Shown here piece after piece: positions 1-7,897 of a stretch of DNA of 64,000 nt. Origin of the DNA: Pseudomonadota bacterium (lineage in GTDB: Bacteria; Pseudomonadota; Gammaproteobacteria; Steroidobacterales; Steroidobacteraceae); assembly GCA_023428645.1 (NCBI GenBank), contig JAEYXD010000124.1, positions 53,591 through 117,590 of the forward strand, written 5' to 3'. Both the position numbers and the translations under genes were made by a program. The notes under the pieces were generated by a model. The model ran no database searches. It was not told the origin of the DNA and worked only from the letters and a program-made list of their open reading frames with translations. How positions within the stretch are numbered: position 1 is the stretch's first letter; every line of letters starts with the position of its first letter.

Positions 1-297
1 CTCGCGGGCGCCGCGGTGCTGCTCAGCCTCGCGAGCTCGTTGGTGCACCTCGTGAACATGACGACGTTGAGCGAAGTGCCCGAGAGCAAGAGCAAGATCG
101 CGAGCCTTTACAACCTCGCCGGCATGCTCGGCGCGCTGCTCGGCTCGAGCGTGGGCGGTGCGCTCGCGGCGCTGCTCGGGTTGCAGCACATGTTCATCGC
201 CTGGATTCCCGTCATCATCATCGCGGCCTGTGCTCTCGTGTTGACGCGTCGTCGTCAGCGAGCCGGCCTGGCCATCGTGGAAGGAACGTCTTCATGA
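1..297 (+). CDS. MFS transporter, C-terminal part (5' truncated by window)
   Basis: Only the last 98 codons are visible; the frame is open from base 1, so the gene starts outside the window. The peptide has two strongly hydrophobic stretches, one containing LGALLGSSVGGALAALLG and one containing FIAWIPVIIIAACALVL, and ends in a short basic tail (TRRRQR). Glycine-rich helices followed by a basic cytoplasmic end fit the last two helices of a major facilitator superfamily permease. The substrate cannot be told from this fragment. Its TGA overlaps the ATG of the following ABC ATPase (ATGA), so the two are probably co-translated and may share an uptake role. Confidence 0.7.
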   Translation, partial: LAGAAVLLSLASSLVHLVNMTTLSEVPESKSKIASLYNLAGMLGALLGSSVGGALAALLGLQHMFIAWIPVIIIAACALVLTRRRQRAGLAIVEGTSS

Positions 298-1142
298 GTG
301 TCGAGCTCTCTTCGAGTGTCGCTTCGGCGCCCGGCAATCCGCTGCAGGGCGCGCTCAGCATCCAACACGTCAGCAAGCGCTACCACTTGCCCGATCGCGA
401 GCTTGCGGTCTTGCAGGACATCCATCTCGACATCAGGCCGGGCGAGTTCACGAGCATCGTCGGCGCGAGCGGCTGCGGCAAATCGACGCTGCTGCGGCTC
501 ATCGTCGGTCTCGATCAGGACTACACCGGGGACATCGTGCTCGATGGCGACCGCGTGCGAGGCACGAGCCTCGACCGCGGCATCGTGTTCCAGGATCACC
601 GCTTGTTTCCGTGGATGACGGTGCAGGACAACATCGAGCTCGCGTTGCTGAACTCGGGGCTCGGTCGCGAGCGCAAGCGCGCGATCGTGAGCGAACACAT
701 CCGGCTCGTGCGCCTGGAAGGTTTCGAACATGCCTTTCCGAAGCAGTTGTCGGGCGGCATGGCGCAGCGCGCGGCGATTGCGCGCGCCTTGGTCAATCGT
801 CCGAAGCTGTTGCTGCTCGACGAGCCGCTGGGCGCGCTCGATGCATTGACCCGGCTGCACTTGCAGAAGGAGCTGCAGCGAATCTGGATGGAGCATCGCA
901 CGACGGTCGTCATGGTGACGCACGACGTGGAGGAGGCGGTGTATTTGTCGGATCGCATCATCGTGATGGACGCGAACCCCGGACGCGTGCGCCAGGTCAT
1001 CGGCGTGCCGCTGCCGCACTCGCGGGACCGCGCCGCGCCGGCGCTGCGGCGCATCCGCGATGAGATCCTCTCGCAGCTGACCGCCGGGTCGGCGGAGCAG
1101 GGCTCGCGTTCGCCGGCGCAGCTGCGCCGCGTGCCGGTGTGA
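294..1142 (+). CDS. ABC transporter ATP-binding protein, nitrate/sulfonate (SsuB/TauB) type
   Basis: This 282-residue ATPase would power import by a membrane permease. All nucleotide-binding motifs are present: Walker A GASGCGKST (57-65), Q-loop Gln100, signature LSGGMAQR (152-159), Walker B LLLLDEP (172-178) and a His switch in VTHDVEEA near 210. The DHRLFPWMTV segment after the Q-loop is typical of the NrtD/SsuB/TauB group. The ATG sits in an ATGA overlap with the MFS stop and has AAGGA upstream. No permease or binding protein lies in the window, so its partners must be upstream. The downstream FMN reductase supports an organosulfur role, but the substrate remains inference. Confidence 0.87.
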   Translation: MSVELSSSVASAPGNPLQGALSIQHVSKRYHLPDRELAVLQDIHLDIRPGEFTSIVGASGCGKSTLLRLIVGLDQDYTGDIVLDGDRVRGTSLDRGIVFQDHRLFPWMTVQDNIELALLNSGLGRERKRAIVSEHIRLVRLEGFEHAFPKQLSGGMAQRAAIARALVNRPKLLLLDEPLGALDALTRLHLQKELQRIWMEHRTTVVMVTHDVEEAVYLSDRIIVMDANPGRVRQVIGVPLPHSRDRAAPALRRIRDEILSQLTAGSAEQGSRSPAQLRRVPV

Positions 1143-1753
1143 AGGCCATGTCGAAGCCCAGCTCCGTATTGGTCATGGCCGGCAGCACGCGCGCCGAGTC
1201 GCTGAATCGCAAGCTCGCGCTCGCGGCGCGGCAAGCGGCGAGCGATCTAGGCCTTGATGCGACGCATATCGAGCTTCGCGACTATCCGCTGCCGATCTAC
1301 GACGGCGACCATGAGTCGCAGGTGGGTACGCCGCCCGCCGTCGTCGCGCTGCGCACGCTGTTGAAGCGCCACGACGTGTGGTTGATTGCTTCGCCGAACT
1401 ACAACAATTCCATTTCGCCGCTGCTGAAGAACGTGATCGACTGGGTGTCGCGGCCGACCGGCGGTGACGGCTATGTCGAGTGTTTCAAGAACCGCGTGGT
1501 GATCGCGATGTCGTCGTCGGACGGCTCGAGCGGCGGCGCGCGCGGTCTGCCTCATCTGCGGCAGATCCTCGCGCATCTCGGCGCGCGCGTGCTCGATGAG
1601 CAATTCACGGTGCCGCGAGGCTCGACTGCCTTCGACGCAGCGGGCGGGCTGGTCGACTTGGACCAGCGGCGGCAGCTGCAGCGCCTGATCGGCGCCGCGC
1701 TCGATGCGGTCGTTCGCCCCGGCGCGGAGCTCGCCGGTTTCCATGCCGCGTGA
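1139..1753 (+). CDS. NADPH-dependent FMN reductase (SsuE-like)
   Basis: A flavodoxin-fold oxidoreductase of about 200 residues. The N-terminal GSTR phosphate-binding loop (AGSTRAESLN) and the SPNYNNSISPLLKN segment before IDWVSR are hallmarks of the NADPH-dependent FMN reductase family, which supplies reduced flavin to monooxygenases or acts as a quinone/azo reductase. The GTG start at 1139 overlaps the TGA of the ABC ATPase; an ATG three codons later (1148) is an alternative. Coupling to an SsuB-type ATPase recalls ssu operons, where the reductase feeds a sulfonate monooxygenase, but no such monooxygenase is visible here. Confidence 0.85.
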   Translation: MKAMSKPSSVLVMAGSTRAESLNRKLALAARQAASDLGLDATHIELRDYPLPIYDGDHESQVGTPPAVVALRTLLKRHDVWLIASPNYNNSISPLLKNVIDWVSRPTGGDGYVECFKNRVVIAMSSSDGSSGGARGLPHLRQILAHLGARVLDEQFTVPRGSTAFDAAGGLVDLDQRRQLQRLIGAALDAVVRPGAELAGFHAA

Positions 1754-1772
1754 CGGGCTGCCGGGACGGATG

Positions 1773-1800
1773 GCCGTTCGGGCCGTCCGAACGGCATTTC
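1773..1800 (+). terminator. Hairpin terminator after the FMN reductase
   Basis: A perfect 9-bp stem, GCCGTTCGG paired with CCGAACGGC around a 5-base loop (1773-1795), is followed by ATTTCG. It lies 20 bases after the FMN reductase stop. The U-tract is short, so termination may be weak or Rho-assisted. Confidence 0.5.
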
Positions 1801-1884
1801 GTTCGCAATCGCCTTGCAAAGACGTGACCGGCTTCGCGAGCGGAGGGCTCGGGCGCTGCGCTACACTGCGCCGCGCCTTAAGTT

Positions 1885-1902
1885 AAGGAGACGAGCGCGT
1901 TG
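1885..1902 (+). promoter_or_regulatory. Shine-Dalgarno that fixes a TTG start
   Basis: AAGGAG (1885-1890) lies 9 bases before TTG at 1900. The next in-frame ATG (1918) has no such element at the right distance, so the ribosome binding site argues for initiation at TTG. Confidence 0.65.
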
Positions 1903-2247
1903 GTTACTAACGACCAAATGGTCCATATGGCAAAGTCGTTGCCGGAGACCGAAGAGCAAGACCATTGGGGGCATCCCGGCTTTCGGGTGGGCGAGCACAT
2001 CTATGCAGTGCTGTGGCCGAAGGAGCGCATTGCGATCCTGAAACTCTCACGCGACGATCAGCACGCGCTCTTGTCAATGGACCCATACACGTTCACGGCG
2101 GACCAATGGGCCGAGCAGGGCTGGACGAAGATCCTGCTGAAGGGCATCACGGCGAACGACCTGCAGGATCAGATCGAACGTGCGTGGCGCCAGGTGGCGC
2201 CGAAGAGCGCGTTGAAGGCGCTCGAAGCGAAGCGCCGCGGCTCGTAA
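1900..2247 (+). CDS. MmcQ/YjbR-like (DUF419-type) protein
   Basis: A 115-residue cytoplasmic protein of the MmcQ/YjbR family, a small fold with a CyaY-like topology whose biochemical role is unknown. Family marks are the N-terminal LPETEEQDHWGHPGFRVG stretch, the KERIAILKLS strand and the WTKILLKGI segment near residue 75. The length fits the family (110-120). The start is TTG, chosen because of a strong AAGGAG nine bases upstream. It stands alone between a hairpin after the FMN reductase and the next gene. Function is not inferred beyond the family. Confidence 0.8.
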   Translation: MVTNDQMVHMAKSLPETEEQDHWGHPGFRVGEHIYAVLWPKERIAILKLSRDDQHALLSMDPYTFTADQWAEQGWTKILLKGITANDLQDQIERAWRQVAPKSALKALEAKRRGS

Positions 2248-2313
2248 TCCCCGCGGCAAGCGCGCCGCGCACTGCCTCGCAGTTGCAGTCACGAGCGCCA
2301 TTTCGCGCGCCGC

Positions 2314-2340
2314 TTGACTACGCAATCCTTTTCCTAACTT
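2314..2340 (+). promoter_or_regulatory. Weak promoter candidate before the secreted protein gene
   Basis: TTGACT (2314-2319) and TAACTT (2335-2340) are 15 bases apart, shorter than the usual 17, and lie 63 bases before the start at 2404. The -35 is good and the spacing poor, so this is only a candidate. Confidence 0.3.
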
Positions 2341-2403
2341 TGCGAACAAGCTTCCAGCTTCGGTGGATACTCGCGGCCACGCAGAATCGTTGGGGGAAGC
2401 TGA

Positions 2404-3405
2404 ATGAAGGTCTGTCGATTAGGATGCGTCGGCCTGATGGCGCTCGTCTGCTCCGCGCCGGGCCTGGCGCAAACGTACAAGGCGCCGCGGTTGGCCGACG
2501 GCACGCCGGATCTGCAAGGCGTGTGGACGAATGCAACAGCAACTCCCTTGGAGCGTCCCGCCGAATTCGGCAACCGTCGTGGCTTGTCCAAAGAGGAAGC
2601 GGCGGCGATCGAGGCGCGAGAGCGCGGCCGCGTCGCCGCGGACGCCGCGCCGAGCGATCCCAACAAGAAGATCGAGGCGGCATCGTCGCTGCCCCCCGTC
2701 GGCAACTACAACCTGTTCTGGACCGATCGCGGCATGACCGCCGCGTTCATCGGCGGCGAGTTTCGCACCTCGATCATCATCGATCCCGCGAACGGTAAAT
2801 TCCCGCCGCTCACGGCCGAAGCACGACAGCGCATGCGCCGCTCACGCGGCATCGCCGATGGGCCTGAGTCGCGCTCGCCCGGCGAGCGCTGCCTGCTCTC
2901 GTTCGGCTCCTCTTCCGGACCGCCGATGCTGCCGACGATGTACAACAGCTACTACCAGATCGTGCAATCGCCCGAGCACGTCATGATCCTCGTCGAGATG
3001 GTTCACGACGCGCGCATCATTCGCATCAACGGCAAGCCCGCGCCGAAGAGCGTGCCGAAGTGGATGGGCGATTCCGTCGGTCGTTGGGAAGGCGACACGC
3101 TCGTCGTGAAGACGAACAATTTTCATCCCGAGCAGTCGTTCCGCGGCTCGTCCGAGAACATGGTGGTCACGGAGCGCTTCACGCGCATCGCAGAGGACCA
3201 GATTCTGTATCGCTTCACGGTCGAGGACCCGACGACGTTCACGGCGCCTTTCACGGGCGAGCTGCCGTTCATGTCCGTCGATGCGAGCGTGTACGAGTAC
3301 GCGTGCCACGAGGGCAATTACGCGTTGCCGGGCATTCTCGCCGCCGAGCGCGAAGCCGAGAAGCGCGCGGCTGAAGGGACGGGTAAGGCGGCTCAGCCTC
3401 GCTAG
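2404..3405 (+). CDS. Secreted protein of unknown function
   Basis: A 333-residue protein with a Sec signal peptide: MKVCR, a hydrophobic core, and a likely cleavage after PGLAQ near residue 23. The mature start (LADGTPDLQGVW followed by a TPLERP motif) matches a widespread uncharacterised exported family common in Acidobacteria and soil Proteobacteria; this is from memory of the motif. It has two cysteines in the second half and a charged, Ala-rich C-terminus. No catalytic motif is recognised. The ATG follows GGGGGAAGC. It is probably periplasmic and likely transcribed alone. Confidence 0.75.
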   Translation: MKVCRLGCVGLMALVCSAPGLAQTYKAPRLADGTPDLQGVWTNATATPLERPAEFGNRRGLSKEEAAAIEARERGRVAADAAPSDPNKKIEAASSLPPVGNYNLFWTDRGMTAAFIGGEFRTSIIIDPANGKFPPLTAEARQRMRRSRGIADGPESRSPGERCLLSFGSSSGPPMLPTMYNSYYQIVQSPEHVMILVEMVHDARIIRINGKPAPKSVPKWMGDSVGRWEGDTLVVKTNNFHPEQSFRGSSENMVVTERFTRIAEDQILYRFTVEDPTTFTAPFTGELPFMSVDASVYEYACHEGNYALPGILAAEREAEKRAAEGTGKAAQPR

Positions 3406-3456
3406 GCTGCCAGATCAGAAACCGATCGCACACGGAAGGTGCGACCGTAAGCCGCG

Positions 3457-3747
3457 TCAATCGATGCGGTAGATCGCATCCTGCATGTGGATCAGGCATG
3501 CGGGCTCGCCGATGACGAGCCGCGGCGTGGACGTTCGCGGCGCCACGCGGCAGCTCGTGAGCTCCACGTCGATCAATTCGCCTGGCCCGTCCAGTGCCGT
3601 ATCCGCGTCGAGCCAATCCAGGTCGCCGATGCGCGCTTCCTCATCCGTCAGAAGTCGCGGCCGTGCCGTGTTCGGGTCGCTGGTACACGCGGCCAGCGCG
3701 AGCGAAATTGCTCCGAGTAACAAGGGGATACGGTAGTTCATGGGCAT
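3457..3747 (-). CDS. Small putative lipoprotein
   Basis: A 96-residue product with a lipoprotein signal: a hydrophobic stretch then LALAAC, giving a lipobox cysteine near residue 21, followed by TSDPN. Ser-Asp at +2/+3 does not give an inner-membrane Asp at +2, so outer-membrane sorting is likely by the E. coli rule. The mature part is acidic at first (TDEEARIGDLDWLDAD) and holds two more cysteines that could form a disulfide. An in-frame ATG two codons later (3741) is an alternative start. No family is recognised. It is convergent with the secreted protein gene. Confidence 0.65.
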   Translation of the reverse strand: MPMNYRIPLLLGAISLALAACTSDPNTARPRLLTDEEARIGDLDWLDADTALDGPGELIDVELTSCRVAPRTSTPRLVIGEPACLIHMQDAIYRID

Positions 3748-3900
3748 GCCAGTTCGTTGCGCCGTCCGTGACGATAAGTCGACAGTCGTCCGACATCATA
3801 GCGGCGACGTTAGTTCCAGCGCGCCACCCACCGGCGCCTGTCGGGGCTTGCGGCATAATCCGGCGGACAACGTGCAGCAATAACACCGGGGGACCTGATC

Positions 3901-5199
3901 ATGACGATGACGCATCCGACCGTGTGGGCAGCCCGAGCCATGCTCGCGCTGGTTCTGACGGCGCCCTTCAGCGGCGCTATCGCCGATGAAACCTCCCAGC
4001 GCGCCGCGGCGAATGGCTTCGCGACCGAGCGGCTCGATGCGATCCGTCCGATGCTGCAGCGGTACGTCGACGAAGGCCGTATCGCGGGCGTCGTGACGCT
4101 GGTGCTGCGCGACGGGGTCGTCGTGCAGCGAGCGGCGGTCGGCTGGGCCGATCGCGAAGCCAAGAAGCCGATGCGCGACGACACGCTGTTTCGTATCGCT
4201 TCGCAGACGAAGGCTTTGACGAGTGTCGCGATTCTGCAGCTCATGGAGCGAGGCCAATTGAGCCTGTCGCAGCCTGCCGGCGACTTCATTCCGAGCTTCG
4301 CGACGACGACGGTCGCCGAGACGAAGGGCGGTACGACGAAGATCGTACCGGCCCGGCGCGCCATCACGATTCGGGACCTGCTGACGCACACCGCCGGCAT
4401 CTCGTACGGCAGAGAGCCCGCCATCGCGGCCCAGTACGAGGCAAAAGGTCTCGGCCCCGCGGCAGGCAACGGCTGGTACTTCGCGGACAAGAATGAAACC
4501 GTGTGCGCGGCGATGGAGCGGCTCGGCACGTTACCGTTCGTTGCCCATCCCGGCGAGGCCTACGTTTACGGTTACAGCACCGACGTCCTTGGCTGCATCG
4601 TCGAGCGGGCCTCAGGTCGATCGCTGGACGAGTACTTCAGACAGAACATCATCGAGCCGCTCGGCATGGTCGACACGTTCTTTTACGTGCCGGCGGCCAA
4701 GCGCGACCGGCTTGCGGCGGTGTATGCGAGTGTCGATGGCCGCGCGCAGCGCGCACCCGAAGGCCCGAGCGGGCAGGGGCACTACGTCGACGGGCCTCGC
4801 CGCGGCTTTTCGGGAGGCGCCGGGCTGGTCTCGACCGCGCGCGACTACTCGCGCTTCATGGAGGCGATACGACGCGGCGGGGAACTCGACGGCAAGCGCA
4901 TTCTCGCGCCGCGCACCGTCGCCCTGATGCGCACGAACCAGATCGGCGAGCTGCACTCGACGACTGGCATGGGCTTCGGCTATGGCTTCCAGACGACCGA
5001 CCGGTTCGGCGCGAACGGCCTGGAGACGCCGGGCAGCTACGGCTGGGCCGGCGCGTATGGCTCGTTCTATCGCGTCGATCCGCAAGAGCGGCTCACGACG
5101 ATCTACATGATCCAGCTCATGCCGAATCAGACCGACGTGCGCGAGCGCTTCGCCGCGATGACCTACCAGGCGCTGCTCGATCCCGCGACGGGCCTCTGA
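3901..5199 (+). CDS. Serine hydrolase of the class C beta-lactamase fold
   Basis: A 432-residue exported hydrolase. After a signal peptide (hydrophobic ALVLTAPFSGAIA, cleavage near 28) the domain shows the SxxK nucleophile motif S101-Q-T-K104 and a Tyr-containing YSTDVLG motif that stands for the YxN of true beta-lactamases. These features fit the beta-lactamase/EstB esterase/penicillin-binding superfamily (COG1680). The enzyme more probably acts as an esterase or peptidase than as a lactamase, since the family is mostly non-lactamase; that is inference. GGGGGA precedes the ATG. The stop lies inside a hairpin shared with the convergent DUF3618 gene. Confidence 0.85.
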   Translation: MTMTHPTVWAARAMLALVLTAPFSGAIADETSQRAAANGFATERLDAIRPMLQRYVDEGRIAGVVTLVLRDGVVVQRAAVGWADREAKKPMRDDTLFRIASQTKALTSVAILQLMERGQLSLSQPAGDFIPSFATTTVAETKGGTTKIVPARRAITIRDLLTHTAGISYGREPAIAAQYEAKGLGPAAGNGWYFADKNETVCAAMERLGTLPFVAHPGEAYVYGYSTDVLGCIVERASGRSLDEYFRQNIIEPLGMVDTFFYVPAAKRDRLAAVYASVDGRAQRAPEGPSGQGHYVDGPRRGFSGGAGLVSTARDYSRFMEAIRRGGELDGKRILAPRTVALMRTNQIGELHSTTGMGFGYGFQTTDRFGANGLETPGSYGWAGAYGSFYRVDPQERLTTIYMIQLMPNQTDVRERFAAMTYQALLDPATGL

Positions 5200-5230
5200 C
5201 GCCGCCGCTCAGTGAGCGGTCGGCGGCGTC
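5198..5230. terminator. Shared hairpin over two convergent stop codons
   Basis: GACGCCG and CCGCTCA (5198-5211) pair with TGAGCGG and CGGCGTC (to 5230), leaving a 4-base bulge. The hairpin contains the stop of the serine hydrolase and that of the convergent DUF3618 gene. There is no U-tract on either side, so it may act as a 3'-end block rather than a classic terminator. Confidence 0.45.
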
Positions 5231-5910
5231 TGCGGCGTGCTCGTCGGTTCGCGCTTCTCGGCTTCGCGCTGCTGCTTGCTCGCTTGATACTCATCGAGCA
5301 TCTCGCCACCGGCCGCCTGCGCGCGCGCGACGAGGTCGCGTTCGTACGCGGTGGGCGGGAACGCGGCACCGATGACGGCGCCGATCGCGACCGCGATCGC
5401 GCCGCAAACGAGCGGCTGCTCGCTGATGAGGTCGTTCAAATTCGAGCCGAACTCCTGCGTGCGCTCACGGGTGGCATCCCACGTCCGGCCGGCGCGCTCG
5501 CGAGTCGCGTCCACCGTGCGATGCGCGCGCCGCTTCAGGCCGCTCGCCCGGCCTTCCATCGAGCTGCTGAACGACTGTGACGAGCGGTCGAAATCGCCGG
5601 TGCGCGTCGACATCGACGGGGAGTCGAAGCGATGCCGCGTCGACGAGCGACGTCGCGCGGACACGAGCCAGATCAAACCTACGGAGGTCAGCAACAAGGG
5701 CAGTGGATTCTTGCTCACGGTAGCTCCAATCTTCTGCAAAACGTCGCCGCCGTTCGCCTGCACGAATTCGAGCGAGCGATCCAGCAGCTGTTGTGGTGAA
5801 AGTTTGCGTTCGAGCGCACTCAACGTGCGATTCATGTCTGCGCGAATGGCTTCCGCTTCGCGCTGCAGCTCCTCGGCTTGGCGTCGACCGGATCCCGGCG
5901 TGTCGCTCAT
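5209..5910 (-). CDS. DUF3618 domain protein, membrane-anchored
   Basis: A 233-residue protein whose N-terminal 45 residues (EAIRADMNRTLSALERKLSP) are the DUF3618 helix. A single hydrophobic segment NPLPLLLTSVGLIWLVSA near 70-90 anchors it in the inner membrane. A second weak hydrophobic stretch with Gly/Ala (VCGAIAVAIGAVIGAAFPP) lies near 170. The C-terminus is charged and ends in Thr/Pro repeats. AGGAG lies 7 bases before the ATG. It is the last of a three-gene minus-strand set with a YqjE-like protein and a single-TM partner, a set associated in other bacteria with envelope stress; its molecular function is unknown. Confidence 0.82.
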   Translation of the reverse strand: MSDTPGSGRRQAEELQREAEAIRADMNRTLSALERKLSPQQLLDRSLEFVQANGGDVLQKIGATVSKNPLPLLLTSVGLIWLVSARRRSSTRHRFDSPSMSTRTGDFDRSSQSFSSSMEGRASGLKRRAHRTVDATRERAGRTWDATRERTQEFGSNLNDLISEQPLVCGAIAVAIGAVIGAAFPPTAYERDLVARAQAAGGEMLDEYQASKQQREAEKREPTSTPQTPPTAH

Positions 5911-6321
5911 CTAGGTTCTCCTCGCGATCATCGCCGCATCCCGCTGCAGCGAGCTTTGGGTTCGGGGCATGGGCCGCTTCGTCGCGGCGAACTTGCGCTT
6001 CGCCGTGACGAACATCGCGATGCCGATGATGGCGAGCACCGCGCCAACGAGCAGTGCCGCGGCCCACGCCGGCATCACCACGGCGAGCCCGAGAATCAGC
6101 GCGGCGAGGAGTGCGAGCGCACCGGCGAGCAGGACGACCGATGCAATCGCGAGCGCCGCGAAGCCCAGCTTCGCGTTCGCTGCCGCCTCCGCGAGCTCGG
6201 CTTTCGCGAGCGCGATCTCGTTGCGTACGAGCGCGCTCGCATCGTTGAACAAGCGGCTGAACAGACTGCCGGCCGTTTCCTGATCGGACGGACTGTGCCC
6301 GGCGGCGTAGTGGGTCGCCAT
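5911..6321 (-). CDS. YqjE/DUF1469 phage-holin-superfamily membrane protein
   Basis: A 136-residue inner-membrane protein. An amphipathic N-terminal helix (SLFSRLFNDASALVRNEIALAKAEL) is followed by two long hydrophobic helices (about 55-80 and 85-106) and a basic tail. This is the pattern of the YqjE/DUF1469 family, called holin superfamily III but not a lysis protein in chromosomal settings. The ATG at 6321 follows GGAGG by six bases and is preferred over upstream in-frame codons. Its stop is directly adjacent to the DUF3618 start, so the two are co-transcribed. Confidence 0.82.
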   Translation of the reverse strand: MATHYAAGHSPSDQETAGSLFSRLFNDASALVRNEIALAKAELAEAAANAKLGFAALAIASVVLLAGALALLAALILGLAVVMPAWAAALLVGAVLAIIGIAMFVTAKRKFAATKRPMPRTQSSLQRDAAMIARRT

Positions 6322-6323
6322 GA

Positions 6324-6839
6324 CTAGCCTCCAAAGGTGCCGCGCGTCGGATCGGGTGTCGTGCCCGCGTCGCCGCTGCTGGTGATGTCGTTGCGGCTCG
6401 GGCCGCTCGACATGTCGCCGCGCGAATAACCACCGGCGGTGAACTCGTCGTACTCGCCTTCGTAGTAGAGCTCGTTGCCGGGCCGCGCCGCTCTCACCAT
6501 GCGGGCGAGCACCACGCCGAGCGCGAGACCGCCGGCGACGAACAGCGCCGGATTGCGCCGGGCCGCGGCCTGAATGTCGTCCGCGAGCTCCTCGATGCTG
6601 CCGTGACGCAAGCGGCTGCTCCAATGCTCGATGTTCTGCGCCAGCCGATCGGTATAGCTGCCGAGCCTCGAATCGCCGCCCAGCTGGTGGCTCGCGCTCT
6701 TGAGCGCGTTCGCGACGCTGTCGACCTGATCGGCGGCCGTCGACTTGCCGCGTTCGAGACGTTGCTTGCCTTCCTCCTTGAGGCGGTCCGCGACATTGCG
6801 CGGCGACAGGTCGGACCCGGAATCTCGTTGCGTGCCCAT
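6324..6839 (-). CDS. Single-TM stress protein, first gene of the DUF3618/YqjE set
   Basis: A protein of about 171 residues with a long soluble, charged amphipathic region (VADRLKEEGKQRLERGK and SVANALKSASHQL) and one hydrophobic helix NPALFVAGGLALGVVLARM near 115-133, then a Gly/Ser/Asp-rich tail. Such proteins occur upstream of YqjE/DUF3618 genes and are sometimes labelled nutrient-deprivation-induced; function is unproven. Two consecutive ATGs exist (6842 and 6839); GAGGAG is spaced three or six bases away, favouring 6839. Only two bases separate its stop from the YqjE-like start. Confidence 0.7.
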   Translation of the reverse strand: MGTQRDSGSDLSPRNVADRLKEEGKQRLERGKSTAADQVDSVANALKSASHQLGGDSRLGSYTDRLAQNIEHWSSRLRHGSIEELADDIQAAARRNPALFVAGGLALGVVLARMVRAARPGNELYYEGEYDEFTAGGYSRGDMSSGPSRNDITSSGDAGTTPDPTRGTFGG

Positions 6840-7077
6840 CATGAACTCCTCATCGAATGCGGCGTGGATGTTCGCGCTCAGCGCCTGCATGACAACGCAT
6901 CAAGGCGGCGCGACGTTGCATTCGCTACCTGAATTCGAGTTCGCCGGGAGAGGATCTCGCTGCGCGTCCGCGGCTTGAGGGCAAACTGCGGACGCGCAAT
7001 GGAAAAACTTCGACGGCGCTCGGCGGACGCGACACCGATTGCGCGCCGCGTGCGCCCCGAGTGATCGTGCGGATCGG

Positions 7078-7107
7078 CTGACTCGGGCACGGTCGATCGG
7101 CTATCGT
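7078..7107 (+). promoter_or_regulatory. Promoter candidate close to the HipA-like start
   Basis: CTGACT (7078-7083), an 18-base spacer and TATCGT (7102-7107). The -10-like element ends seven bases before the ATG at 7115 and no Shine-Dalgarno is visible, which would fit a leaderless message. The hexamers are imperfect. Confidence 0.3.
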
Positions 7108-7114
7108 GCCGCGC

Positions 7115-7897
7115 ATGCCCCTCCGCACCGTCGCCGCCAGCCGTTATGTGACTCCACTGCGAGAAGGCGGCTCGCTGCCCGCGATCATCGAGGCCGACGA
7201 CGACGGCATGTATGTCTTGAAATTTCGCGGTGCCGGTCAGGGCGCGAAGGTACTCGTCGCGGAATTGATTGCCGGAGAGATCGCACGGACGCTCGGGCTG
7301 CCCGTGCCCGAGCTGGTGTTCATCGAGCTCGACGCCGATCTGGCGCGCACCGAGCCCGATCCGGAGATTCAGGAGCTCATCCGGGCGAGCGCCGGCCTGA
7401 ACATCGGGCTGGATTATCTGCCGGGCGCGGTGATGTTCGATCCCATCGCCGAGCAGCCCGCCACCGACCTGGCGTCCGCCATCGTCTGGTTCGATGCCTT
7501 CGTCACGAACGTCGATCGCACCGCGCGGAACACGAATCTGCTGATGTGGCACGGGCAGCTCGAGTTGATCGATCACGGCGCGGCCCTGTATTTCCATCAT
7601 TCCTGGACCGACCCGCTCGCGCGCGCGCACGATCGCTTCGCGCTGATCAAGGATCATGTGCTGCTCAAGCTCGCGAGCACACTGCAAGAGGTCGACGCGG
7701 AGCTCGCGGCGCGGCTCACCGCCGATCGCATTGCGGAGATCGTCGCGCTCGTGCCGGATGCGTGGCTCGCCGGCGATGCGGCGCTCGCGACGCCGGACGC
7801 CTATCGGGAGGTGTATCGACAATATTTGCTGCGCCGGCTGCAAGGGCCGCGCGCATTCGTAGAGGAGGCGGTTCGTGCGCGATCTCTCGTCCTATGA
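7115..7897 (+). CDS. HipA-family kinase-like protein
   Basis: A 260-residue compact relative of the HipA kinases, without the N-terminal HipA domain and without a HipB-type partner. A candidate ATP lysine is K36 (YVLKFRG). The catalytic/metal segment is VWFDAFVTNVDRTARNTN, where D127, N132, D134, R135, N139 and N141 match the D-N-DR-N-N pattern of the family, with LIDHG (D153) as the metal-binding Asp. So the kinase core looks intact. GTG at 7106 is an alternative start. Its 3' end overlaps the DUF3037 gene by 23 bases, and the two families are known to co-occur. The phosphorylated target is unknown. Confidence 0.8.
   Translation: MPLRTVAASRYVTPLREGGSLPAIIEADDDGMYVLKFRGAGQGAKVLVAELIAGEIARTLGLPVPELVFIELDADLARTEPDPEIQELIRASAGLNIGLDYLPGAVMFDPIAEQPATDLASAIVWFDAFVTNVDRTARNTNLLMWHGQLELIDHGAALYFHHSWTDPLARAHDRFALIKDHVLLKLASTLQEVDAELAARLTADRIAEIVALVPDAWLAGDAALATPDAYREVYRQYLLRRLQGPRAFVEEAVRARSLVL

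Noticed and set aside
5911..6321. Reading the holin-superfamily protein as prophage remains
   Set aside because: It sits in a chromosomal YqjE/DUF3618 set with no endolysin, capsid or integrase genes.
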